From Calendula officinalis (Eukaryota > Streptophyta > Magnoliopsida > Asterales > Asteraceae), in NCBI GenBank assembly GCA_963853835.1, contig OY970830.1, positions 41,335,466 to 41,399,465 of the forward strand: a stretch of DNA of 64,000 nucleotides, in the 5' to 3' direction. A program made the position numbers and the translations under genes. A model generated the notes under the pieces. The model searched no databases. It had not been told where the DNA came from and saw nothing but the letters and a program-made list of their open reading frames with translations. This document shows, in pieces, positions 51,161 to 64,000 of the stretch. Within the stretch, counting starts at the first letter, position 1. Every line of letters starts with the position of its first letter.

Positions 51161-51834
51161 GTATAAGCACCACAGCTTCTGATCCATGGGTATCATCCTT
51201 ATAGCCCACCGTAAGATTGCCACATGATCATCGGGATCCCCCGTTCCATCGTATGATTTGAATCTAGGCCCTTTAAGGCCCGGAGGGATTGGCATTTCGT
51301 TGATATCGTCAACGAAAGGAGACCGGAAACTTCGGGGTACCGAAGAATGCTGCGGAGTGGATCCTTCTTTTCCTCCTTCCGGGACTCATCTTTTCCTTTC
51401 TTCAGCGGTTCGTTCTCTCCTTTTCTCCGGAGTTCGTTTTCTTCTCATCTCCGGAGTCTGCTCCCTTCGTCTTTCTCTCCCTGACTCCTAACTACGGGCC
51501 CGGACCGGGGGGGGGGGGGGGGTTCCTTATAAACCTCCTCCGTAGACTCCTCTTAGGTAGATTCTTCGCTGGAGTAAGTTAGAGTCCTTCCGACTCCGCT
51601 CATTCCTTCTGTCGGCCTTCTTCTGCTTTTTTCCAGGTCTCGTAACTTTCTGAATTTGCAGAAGGAATTGAACTCCTCGATCTCCTCCTTTTTGGGCTCA
51701 TCCTTCCCGGATCCAGAAGGAGGAGGGCACACCGTTGTGTTAACAACGGCTGAAGCAGAAAAAGAAGGAGTAGGCTCCTTTCTCGGCGGTATTTGGGGCC
51801 GATTCCCTCCTTTCGGTGTCGACTCGAGGACCAT
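51161..51834 (-). pseudogene. Tat gag, N-terminal remnant
   Basis: A leader frame from the ATG at 51834 (93 codons, Pro- and Lys-rich) ends at 51553. A separate frame before the copia junction carries the Tat gag signature: PIPPGLKGPRFKSYDGTGDP followed by DDHVAILRWAIRM and DQKLWCLY, then cut at 51161. A run of 16 G (51507-51522 on the plus strand) sits between the two and probably breaks the frame. In the family this part begins the capsid domain. Confidence 0.75.
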
Positions 51835-51846
51835 TTCGTTCAGGGT

Positions 51847-51862
51847 CCCACGGATGGCGCCA
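51847..51862 (-). other. Primer-binding site of the Tat element
   Basis: Minus strand TGGCGCCATCCGTGGG, 2 nt inside the 5' LTR. TGGCGCC starts are usual for Tat/Athila elements and differ from the Met-type sites elsewhere in the window. Confidence 0.82.
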
Positions 51863-51864
51863 AA

Positions 51865-52479
51865 TGTTGATTCCTGATTCTTCCGGATCGTCGGGACGTT
51901 GTATCCGTGTATAAGAACCTGCGTACAACCACGAAGGAAACCCTAGTCAGTAGTCTTACGAGGGTCACCTCGTAAGGACACTCCGACGCCCAAGTCAGTA
52001 CTCGAATCGTAAGTTAAGTAAGGACGATGCAAAGTATATCAAGAGCAGTAAATGAGGGGTGTTTAATGCGGAGTGTACGCTATGAGAAATAAGATAGAAG
52101 AGTATTAAATGCGAGTAGGGAGATTGGAACCTTAGACGAACGCTAAGCACGAGTACTTATACACGATTGAATGGGCGGGAGAAAGCTGCGGCATGCTTAT
52201 GTCCTCCAGACAATGCATTGTGACGGAACCTTTTTACCTGGCGGTCCGCGGGGGTTCCTTGACTTCCAAGTCCTGTTGACGCCGCCCTCATTAAATGCGC
52301 ATGTTGCGTCGTGCCGCCTTCCCTAAATCCCGCTACACGCCATCAGACCGTATTGGGACTTGCTTCTCTTTCATCGCTACGTGCATCGTTAATAGTTCCT
52401 CGCATATCCCTTCCGGAGATCGCTCCGGAGGGAAGGTGTCCTACTAATAAGAATGCTCCGGAAAGGTGGCACCTTATTA
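51865..52479 (-). repeat. 5' LTR of the Tat element
   Basis: 615 bp, TGTTGATTCCTGATTC to GGCACCTTATTA, followed by the target duplication ATGGT. About 8 bp present in the other copy (near 23463) are absent here. Similarity between the two is high given how disrupted the interior is. Confidence 0.9.
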
Positions 52480-52484
52480 ATGGT

Positions 52485-56030
<3,546 letters not shown>

Positions 56031-56092
<62 letters not shown>
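56031..56092. repeat. (TA)n between elements A and B
   Basis: About 30 TA units form the shared boundary of elements A and B. Confidence 0.97.
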
Positions 56093-56094
<2 letters not shown>

Positions 56095-57868
56095 TAAGGT
56101 TGGATTATATACAGAACCCATTTTTTCAGTAGAACCAGCAGAACTCTTTTAAACCAATCAAAATTTAGTAAAATAATTTCAAATTATTTAATTCAAAGAT
56201 ATTGACCAGGGGTATTTGCGACATTTTTGTTTTTTGTTTTTTGTTTCCTTTTTTTGAAGTTTCCTAAAAAGTAGGTTTTATTTTCGGAAATTAATTATTG
56301 TCGTTTTATTTAAAGTCGGTTGAACATTTATGTTTATTACGCTATAAACATGTATGTTATATTTAATGGTTTACAAGAATTTTGTTGATATGTTGAACAT
56401 GTATGTTTTTTACGCTACAAGCATGTATGTTATATTAAATGTTTACCGGAATTTTATTGTTACGTTGAACATGTATGTTTTTTTACTATAAACATGTATG
56501 TTGTACTGAAAATATATGTTGTACTGAACCTTTAAGTTGTACTAAAAAACATCAAAAATACTGCATAACATAAATGTACGAATAACACTTATGTATCAAT
56601 ACACTAACATTTATGTTACCCTAATCAAAAATACATATACAAACTTGCCCCTAGTAAAAATTACATATATGTAAAATCGCAAAGTTTAATCATCAACAAC
56701 TTCATTTTCATCACCTCATTCAACAAAAGGATTTGCATCAACGTTAACACCAATCGATCCATGTACCACCTGCTGCAAAACACAATTTTTAATTAAAAAA
56801 CACTTATGTTATTGTTGACCGAGAATATAGTTCTAACCTAGAACATAGATGTATAGTATTTAGAATAACATCCATACAATCAACGTGCATGTTAAATAAG
56901 TTTAATCAATAGTAAAATAAAATAAAAACCCCTGGTTATGAACTAATCAAGAAAACCTAATAAAACAAATTAATTAGTTGAAAAATATAAAAAGACACGA
57001 TGACATCATTTAAACAAATTAATGTTTATGGAGATTTTTTTTTAAAAATATACTAGAAAACACCTTTTTGGGTAAGCCATATGAACAAAGTAAGCTATTG
57101 AAACAAAAATGTGACCGAAACAAAAAGCTACCGGAACAAAAAAAAAGTCATATGGTCAACCGTATCCAACATAATTCTCCGATTAAACTCCAATGTCTAA
57201 ATTAAAAAAAAAAATAAACACATGATTACACAAATTTGTAATTAACAGACCCACGCTATGAATTTGAAATAATAATGATTAGAATGGATTTGAGAATTTA
57301 CCGTCTATTTTTTCGTAGGAATTAAGAGCGACGGAGTAGAAGATCTGAAACATCGGTCGACCATCACCGCACCACACCTGACTCACCACTCGACAACCGC
57401 CGCCCCGCGCCTGACTCGCCACTCGACAACCGCCGCCCCGCCACTCGACCACCACCACCATATGTGTCTCACATCCACTTCTTCCATGGCCGTCGTTTCA
57501 GATCAGGTTTCCGTCGTTTCAGATCTGGATTCACACACCGGTTTTCTTTTGACGATAAAGAGAGAAATTGAGAAATTGTGATTTTTTGGTTTTTTTTTTG
57601 TTAAATGGAATAATGGATATTACCAAATGAGGTAGTTGCCGAAATTTGTGGCTATGATTTTTAAAACCTTCCTAATTTGTTTAATTTATTTAATAAATTA
57701 GTGTGTAAAAAACCTATTATACCCTTTCTAGTTTAAAACTTCCGAAAATAACTTTGACTCTATCTACAAATTTGGCACAAAGCATCTTATCCATCCAATT
57801 TAAAAATCAATGGTCTAGATTTGGTTCTTCCGGTTCTGTAGCCTTAATTGGTTCTGATTTTAATTCTA

Positions 57869-57871
<3 letters not shown>
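56093..57871. mobile_element. TIR element B, bounded by (TA)n
   Basis: Left end ACAGAACCCATTTTTTCAGT then AGAACCAGCAGAACTC and AAACCAATCAAAATTTAG. Right end complement AGGCTACAGAACCGGAAGAA, then a diverged stretch. Inside are many ACATGTATGTT words (56340-56640) and a CCACCACC/CGCCGC-rich stretch (57360-57460), which in minus orientation resembles the leader of a captured gene. No transposase. Confidence 0.65.

Positions 57872-57909
<38 letters not shown>
57872..57909. repeat. (TA)n between elements B and C
   Basis: About 19 TA units directly separate the right end of B (TTCTACAC) from the left end of C (GGGGTGCATTA). Confidence 0.97.
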
Positions 57910-57912
<3 letters not shown>

Positions 57913-59933
57913 GTGCATTATATACATAACCCATTTAAGCTACAGTACCGCAGAACTTTTTTTAGGCCAATCAGAATTTAGTAATTTAATTTATGATTAT
58001 TTTATTCATTTAATGCTTCAGGGGCATTTTTGACATTGTACATCTTTATTTTTATTTCCTTTTTTGTAACTTAAAAAATATAGGAATTAAATTTGAATTT
58101 TTAACGATACATAAATGTTAAATTTACAGATCTGCATGAATGTATATGTACAAAATTACACTAATGTATCAAAAAAGAAAATTATGTTATTTTACCGTTA
58201 TTTTGACCAACTTAAACAAGAACTTTATTATAACAATAGAAAAGTTGGATAACATATATGTACAAATAACACTTATTTATTTTAAAATATTGAATAACAC
58301 ACATGCACATTCTACATCTATGTATAAAAAAAACTAAATAACACCTATGTACACACATAGGTGATTCTTTCTAAATTATCCTCTTCATCTTCATCTTCAT
58401 CTTCATTTTCATCTTCATCTTTGTAGAGTTTTAACAATCTTTAACGTCTTCATATTCATAGCAATCTTTACTTATCACCCTGCAAGCTGGAAAATACGAA
58501 ATAAATTTAGATTAAACATAATTTTTGATATATACATATGTGTATATAGATTAACATCGATGTATACAGATAGGGAAACATTGATGTATACACTTATGTA
58601 CATGTATATTTCTCTTAAATGATCATTCGATAAAAAAGAAATTATTCATCGATACCAAACCATTTGAGTAAATTTGAAAATGATGATAAACTTCATACGT
58701 ACGATGAATTGAACAATGTAATACAACCAGCCACAAACTACTTATATTATCCGCAACTGCCATATAATGAAACCTATCACATAATAAAACTCACTGAACA
58801 TAAAAAAAATACAAAAAGAATAAATCTCCTTTTCTTACTATAGTATTCCTTTTCTTCCAAAGTCATCTAGAGCACTCCACACAATATCCCAATACCTGCA
58901 TTATGTATTTTATTTTTTCAAATTAATTGATAGCATAAAGAACTAATTGTAAACATATATCAATCACCATCTAAATGCATATATAATAAATTATCAACAA
59001 ACTAATGTTGGTTTTTATATTTAAAAAAAAAAAACTTAAGCTAAAAATAACACAAAAATAAGAAGAAAAAAAAAAGATAAAGTGAGTGAAAAATACATGA
59101 TGATCTTGAATACATACTCGTACAAAAAAATATACAAATAGTTAATTGAAGAACGTAGAACATTGTATGCATTACCTTCCATTGGTTGAGGTCTTTCTAT
59201 GGCTGCTAAATTAAAATGTGGAACTAGCCTCTACGTACAAAAAAATATACAAATAGTTAATTGAAGAACGTAGAACATTGTATGCATTACCTTCCATTGG
59301 TTGAGGTCTTTCTATGGCTGCTAAATTAAAATGTGGAACTAGCCTCTTTAACTCTTTTGCCTGTGAGATTAAATTCAATTAACTATTGAATTGGATCTGA
59401 AAACAATAATCAAGAAGCTTCAAATCAATTAGAATTTGAAACCCCAGAAATTAACAACTCCCCTAAAAGCGTAACACATAAACATAAATTAAAATTAAAG
59501 CATCAAACGACGAACTATCCTCCATCAAGTCTGATCGAGTAGTAGAACATCCAAATCCAGATCCAAACGAAAAGATATGGATACGTGTAGAACATCCCAG
59601 TCGAGAAAATCGATTGACAATAGAAGTAGAAGAAGACATGTTTACTAAATTGTGTATAGAGAGAGGATTAGGGGATTAGGGTTAACAGAAATAGACAAAG
59701 TGGGGGTGAGGGGCCGACGGTTTTAAAATTTAAACTATTATGATTTTGTTTTTTGTTTTTTAAAATACCTATTGTACCCTTTTTATTTAATTCCTACTAA
59801 AAATATGATTGATTATATTTATGGAAATTCCACAATTGATCTAAACCGTTAACTTTAAAATCTAATGGTTTCAGATTGGTTTAAAAAATTTCTTCCGGTT
59901 CTGTAGCCTTAATTGATTCTGATTTTAATTCTA

Positions 59934-59936
<3 letters not shown>
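57910..59936. mobile_element. TIR element C, bounded by (TA)n
   Basis: Left end GGGGTGCATTATATACATAA, then AAGCTACAGTACCGCAGAAC and GGCCAATCAGAATTTAG. Right end complement AGGCTACAGAACCGGAAGAA and AAACCAATCTGAA. Its last 60 bp are nearly identical to those of B (TTCTGATTTTAATTCTACAC in B, one base different in C). A TTCATC hexamer run lies at 58385-58422 and a perfect 115-bp tandem duplication at 59120-59347. No transposase. Confidence 0.7.
59120..59347. repeat. 115-bp tandem duplication
   Basis: GTACAAAAAAATATACAAAT starts at 59120 and 59235. The two copies appear identical through GTGGAACTAGCCTCT. The lack of differences points to a very recent event. Confidence 0.95.

Positions 59937-59982
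<46 letters not shown>
59937..59982. repeat. (TA)n between element C and the copia LTR
   Basis: About 23 TA units. The copia element inserted at or beside this tract, so its target duplication may be TATAT and cannot be checked without the far end. Confidence 0.95.
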
Positions 59983-59986
<4 letters not shown>

Positions 59987-61120
59987 GGATTTATGTGCAC
60001 AGTTAGTCAACCTATGATGATACATCCATGCCTATGAAACACCTAAGGGTCACACCGGTGAGTGCATGTAATACGAGTAAGATATGTAATGATACTTGGA
60101 AGAGGATTGATTCATAATAAGTCATTTATGAATCAAGTTAAGTATTAAGTTAAGTTTGACTTATTACTAGATTAGTTTATCTAACTAATTAATACAAGTA
60201 TTTGTACATTTACTAGTTGAGTAAATATACAATGTGTTAATTATAGATCATCCATAATATGATTTAAAGCTATTAAATCATATAGTAATTGGATAATATT
60301 ATTGTTTAGATTATATAAAGTTTATTATATAATCAATTATTAAAAGTATAAATACAAGAATATATATCATGTATATGGGTACCGAAATATTAAGTGTATA
60401 ATACTAGACATTTAATAATTAAGTGTAACAATAATAACTAGATAAACTACAAGGGTTTAATATGTAAAAGAATAAGTTTAATTAAAGATTAATGTTAATT
60501 AAACTAGTAGGGCCCTAAGTGAAAGTCCTTCTATTATAAATAGAAGGCATGGGGTTCCCTTATTGCTTGCTACACATTACACGAAAAACCCTAGCCTCCC
60601 TACTCCTTGTTTCGGCCGAACCCTAGAGCAAGACACAAGCTTTGTGTTCTTCGTTCTTTGTGTTCTTCGTTCGTTCTTCGTATTCTTCAAGTCTTGAAGA
60701 TTCGAAGATCATTACAAGGATCAACTAGAAGATCGCTCGTTGTGTTTATCATCAGTGGACTAACTTAAGCAAGATTAAGGTATGTTTTGAGAAAACATTT
60801 TCTCCCTTCTCCCCTCTTGGACAAACTCGACCAAGAACACTAGGGTTCTTGGGGTTGGTCAAAACACACACAAGTGTGTGTGTGTGTGTTTGGTTATTCG
60901 TACAAGGTTTCTTCCATTGTTAATCTACTCTAGATTTCCAAGATCCCAATCCTTTAGGTTTAAGGATTAGGTTTAATCTCAGTTCCGCATTTAGGGATTA
61001 AATCAGCTAGTTGGTTTTAACCGGTCAAGAACAAGTTCATGTTCTTGGTCAGTATGGTTCGAACCAAGTCACTAGGAGGTTGACCCAAGTGGTCAATCAG
61101 TATACTAATGAAACCCTTCA
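59983..61120 (+). repeat. 5' LTR of the plus-strand copia element
   Basis: 1138 bp from TGAAGG to CCTTCA. TATA box TATAAATAG at 60535-60543. Downstream lies a TTCGTTCTTCG-rich leader and a donor-like AAG|GTATGT at 60779/60780. A GTGTGTGTGTG run lies at about 60874-60890. Confidence 0.95.
60535..60543 (+). promoter_or_regulatory. TATA box of the copia LTR
   Basis: TATAAATAG about 550 bp into the LTR, conserved in the solo LTR (minus, 1041-1052) and absent from the shortened LTR at 50334-51160. Confidence 0.7.
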
Positions 61121-61121
61121 G

Positions 61122-61133
61122 TGGTATCAGAGC
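61122..61133 (+). other. Met-tRNA primer-binding site
   Basis: TGGTATCAGAGC, one base after the LTR end. Complementary to the 3' end of initiator Met tRNA. Confidence 0.95.
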
Positions 61134-61241
61134 GGTGGTTTAGAGATCTAAATTAGATTAACAAAGTTTGTTTGTTTAATTTTTTATTAAGTTTTTTTTT
61201 TGTTCCAACTTCTTCTTCCTCTTCTTAATTTACGAATTAGG

Positions 61242-61690
61242 ATTAGAACCCTAGGACCAAGCATGTGAAACTAGTTAAGTTTAATTGGTCAAAAGGATTC
61301 TAGAAAACCCTAGAAAATTCGTGTAAGGCAAAGAACCCTAGGATCAAGTATGTTAAACAAGATTTGTTTAATTGATCAAAAGGCTTCTTTTCCCTAACCC
61401 TAGAAATTTCGTGTACAAGGAAGAACCCTAGGATCAAGTAGGTTAAACAAGATTTGTTTAATTGATCAAAAGGATTCTTTCCTTTTTACACAAAATTTTC
61501 GTGACCTAGGAAGAACCCTAGGATCAAGTATGTTAAACAAGATTTGTTTAATTGATCAAAAGAATTCTTTCCTAATCCCTTTAGAATTCGAAATATAGGA
61601 GGAAACTTGGACACCAAGTATGTTAAACTAGTTTAGTTTAATTGGTGGAAAAGTTTCTTAGTATTAAGAATTTTGAAACCCTAAAGAACC
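61242..61690 (+). repeat. About five 88-92 bp leader repeats
   Basis: Units begin AAGAACCCTAGGATCAAGTA (near 61243, 61331, 61422, 61512 and a weaker one at 61600) and contain GTTTAATTGATCAAAAGG. The relative at 49995-50230 keeps two or three diverged units. Confidence 0.88.
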
Positions 61691-63321
61691 CTAGAACATT
61701 AAACTAGTTTGAGTTTAATTGTTTAAAAGGATTAATTAGGTTAATAATCTAAAACCTAGATAATTAAACAAGTTCATGTTTAATAGGTTTAATTATTATC
61801 TTAATAGATTTATTAAAGACTAGTTCTTTAAACCTAGAAATCTAGACAAAGTTTATTGTCTAAAAGGTTTAAATTAAAAAGGTCTAAATAAATTTATTAA
61901 GGTTATAATCTATCCTAGGATTTGAACAAAGCTTGTTGTTTATATAGGATTGATTAGAATTAATCTTTAATTAAATAATGTCTTTGATCAAGAAAGTCAA
62001 AACCCTAGTTTTGGTTGATCAAAAACAAGATTAGGGTTAGACTAATTAATGAGAATTAAAAGAAGTGTTAATTTCTAGTTCAAGAAATTAACAAGATGTA
62101 TTTATTTATATTTATATATATATTCGAATTTTAAATATTTAAAAGATAAAATGAATTTTAATAAATAAAGTAGTTTATACGTTTTTTTAATTAGTTTAAG
62201 TTAAAATACATACGTATAAATTAGATGTAATATACTTGTTAGAATGTTACAAGTTTGTTTTAAAAATAAAATATATATGTACATATATTAAATACAAGAT
62301 TAAATGGAACATTAAAATAATGTTATTTTAATCTTTAAGGATAATAATATAATTAGTCATTGCGTAAGTTAATTATATAATTAAAACTAGAAAGTACAAA
62401 GTTATGATTCCATTATAACTAGAAATTGTACAAGTTGAGATTATATGATAAACTAAAAATATACAAAGTTATATATTAATATTATAAGGTGTATAAAGTT
62501 ATAAGTTATTATAACTAGTAATTATACAAGTATAATATAAGTATTTTACAAGTCATGTAATATACTAGATTAATGATCAAGTGTAAATAACAAGAACCTA
62601 TATTTAACTAGTTCAAGTTAAATTTAAGAAAGGTTCAAACAAACTAAGAATTATTATATATAGTCCTTATATAATAAGTTTATTGGTTTCACCAAGTATG
62701 AACCGGTGATTGTGTTCGCTCAAGTTCCATCATGATTGTTGGAGCTAGTGGGAGCTACACAAGAAAATCACAACGTTTATAAGTGTGTCGTTAAGACATA
62801 AGTTTTGGTGAAATCTAGTAAGTCAAATGTTTGATTTCATTATTAAACATATGAAAAACTAGGTGTGTTAAACTAGATTTATGATTCAAGTTTATGAATC
62901 GTAAAAGGATTAAAAGTTTAACATAAGTTTTAAGTTTTTCAAGAAAAATAAAACAAGTAAGTTTTATTCTAGATAAGGTTTTCCACAAAACCTAGTGATA
63001 CGTTTTGTACACCTCGTTTTTAGGTATACATATAAAACGCGTAAATTCTTGAAACTAAAAGTTTTAGAGAAAGTTCTTAAAGTTTAAAAAGGGTGTCTTG
63101 TTGAATTCTTGAATTCACAAGTCACACATTTTAAACAAGGATTAAGATTTGAATAAGGTTTAAGTTTAGTTCAATACTTAAACAAACCCAAGAAAATCTT
63201 AGATCTAAGTACTATCCACCTAATGGAACACCTCACTTGTTCAACGATATTCATATTGTAAGGATAAAGAACCTTAGATATGGATTCAAATCATTGCGAG
63301 TGTTAGGGTGCGTAAGGTTCT

Positions 63322-63379
63322 GTGATAATCGGGAGTCCCGACGCAGTATGATCTACTTTGGTGATAATCGGGAGTCCCG
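63322..63379 (+). other. Paired hairpins upstream of copia gag
   Basis: GTGATAATCGGGAGTCCCG occurs at 63322-63340 and again, identical, at 63361-63379. CGGGAGTCCCG is a near-perfect palindrome. The same two copies occur in the same place in the minus-strand relative (40690-40769), 313 nt before its gag start against 314 nt here. The role is unknown; a dimerisation or packaging signal is a natural guess. Confidence 0.6.
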
Positions 63380-63692
63380 GCCCAAAAAGTACTTGAGTAG
63401 AATAAACATACTAGACTTTGTTACTAACTTAGAAATGTACAATTAGAGTGTACAAAGTTGTAATAAGTTATAAGTCTAAAGATTCTACGACCCCTAGGAA
63501 TCGTGTCAAGTCTTGATACGATTGGTAAGGATGTTACCTACCAGAAATAGCATGTCTCGTCGGGAAGTGCCCAAACCTTGTGGCGAGAATGTGATATATG
63601 GATCCTAGGCCTAAAATATTAATTATGGGTTTATAATATATTTTAGAGAATGTTTATTGATGATTATTAATTAAACTGGGTTTGATTTGTAG

Positions 63693-64000
63693 ATGGCAGC
63701 AACAACCACAACGACAAGTACCAACAATCTCTCACTTCGCTCAATCCTCGAAAAAGACAAGTTGACTGGGTCAAACTTTCTCAACTGGGAGCGCAATCTT
63801 CTCATTGTGCTCAGGCATGAGAGAAAGTGGTATGTCTTGGAAAGAGCAGTGCCTAATGTCCCTGCCGCTAATGCTAGAGCTGAAGCAAGGCAAGCTTATG
63901 ATAAGCATGTCAGTGATGCGCTCGATGTGAGCTGTTTAATGCTCGCAACCATGAGTCCAGAATTACAAGCAGGACTTATGGATGTGCCTGCATTTGAGAT
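63693..64000 (+). CDS. Copia gag (UBN2 type), 5' part
   Basis: 102 codons open to the window edge from ATG 63693. After a Thr-rich start (MAATTTTTSTNNLSLRSIL) comes the copia gag N-terminal pattern KLTGSNFLNWERNLLIVLR, then RKWYVLERAVPNVP, an Ala-rich helix and LDVSCLMLATMSPELQA. No stop or shift is present, in contrast to the decayed copy at 39669-40377, which has ACG for ATG. The start is set by this alignment and by the acceptor-like TTTGTAG just before it. In the family, gag forms the virus-like particle in the cytoplasm and packages the RNA. Confidence 0.9.
   Translation, partial: MAATTTTTSTNNLSLRSILEKDKLTGSNFLNWERNLLIVLRHERKWYVLERAVPNVPAANARAEARQAYDKHVSDALDVSCLMLATMSPELQAGLMDVPAFE

Larger units (their letters stand above)
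61134..63692 (+). other. Long leader between primer site and gag
   Basis: 2.56 kb without a convincing coding frame, very long for a copia leader. It begins with about five imperfect repeats of 88-92 bp (61242-61690) and continues with short AT-rich repeats of the form AAGTTATAA...ACTAG. It contains two palindromic hairpins (63322-63379) and ends in TTGATTTGTAG directly before ATGG, an acceptor-like site. Confidence 0.8.
59983..64000 (+). mobile_element. Ty1/copia element, 5' part, plus orientation
   Basis: LTR 59983-61120, Met primer site, a 2.5-kb leader and the start of an intact gag, cut by the window end. It belongs to the same family as the solo LTR at 478 and the pol-less element at 37216-51160. 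Because that relative has no pol, this one may also be non-autonomous; the part beyond 64000 decides. Confidence 0.93.

Noticed and set aside
51507..51522. Run of 16 G as a regulatory or quadruplex element
   Set aside because: A single homopolymer within dead Tat gag; length is error-prone in sequencing and no repeat of it is seen elsewhere.
58380..58422. TTCATC hexamer run as an acidic protein tail
   Set aside because: The opposite frame would read Glu-Asp repeats, but no frame of useful length surrounds it. Treated as simple sequence.
63237..63446. 69-codon frame in the copia leader covering the hairpins
   Set aside because: The relative at 40620-40830 does not keep it open, and the text has no known motif. 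The conservation there is better explained by the hairpins.

Overview
The window is plant nuclear DNA: AT-rich, with no operons, rRNA, tRNA genes or CRISPR, and made almost wholly of nested transposable elements with plant-type signatures. These include plant initiator-Met primer-binding sites, Tekay-type chromovirus and Tat-type Ty3/gypsy proteins, a Ty1/copia gag of UBN2 type, a CACTA element with CACTACTAG ends, Helitron-type hairpins and tRNA-derived SINE heads. A eudicot is likely; a composite (Asteraceae) is only a guess. I see no intact host gene.

Layout. 1-11709: remnants of an old LTR, broken by a copia solo LTR (478-1612, TSD ATACC) and by a complete Tekay-like Ty3/gypsy element on the minus strand (2325-10795, TSD CTAAA). 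The gag-pol of that element is one reading frame broken by two stops and a frameshift. 11710-16877: an array of ATCACATGTGAT palindromes, tandem duplications, two tRNA-derived SINE heads, a Helitron-type 3' end and a captured-exon-like ORF. 16878-21247: a CACTA element (TSD TCA) with long internal tandem arrays. 21593-22416: a copia-type solo LTR.

23200-52479 is one Tat-lineage Ty3/gypsy element on the minus strand (LTRs about 620 bp, TSD ATGGT), swollen to 29 kb by later events. It keeps integrase, RNase H and the start of gag, plus an antisense gene with its own TATA box beside the 3' LTR. A gag-only non-autonomous gypsy element (28571-36264, TSD ATCGG) sits between RNase H and integrase. 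A pol-less copia element (37216-51160) replaces the gag-PR-RT part, and its leader holds a second gag-only gypsy element (41906-49428). The left copia junction is a head-to-head palindrome of two LTR ends.

52485-59982: Tat flank, a possible decayed Helitron end, then three related terminal-inverted-repeat elements separated by (TA)n tracts. 59983-64000: the 5' LTR, primer site, 2.5-kb leader and start of an intact gag of a plus-strand copia element, cut by the window edge.

How the parts relate. Element 1 (Tekay-like) carries recognisable pol domains, while the two gag-only elements and the pol-less copia element need enzymes in trans. The most interesting signals are a pair of conserved palindromic hairpins about 315 nt upstream of copia gag, splice-donor-like sites inside LTRs paired with acceptor-like sites at gag, divergent CpG-rich palindromes just upstream of the LTR TATA box in three gypsy families, and the (TA)n-bounded element trio.
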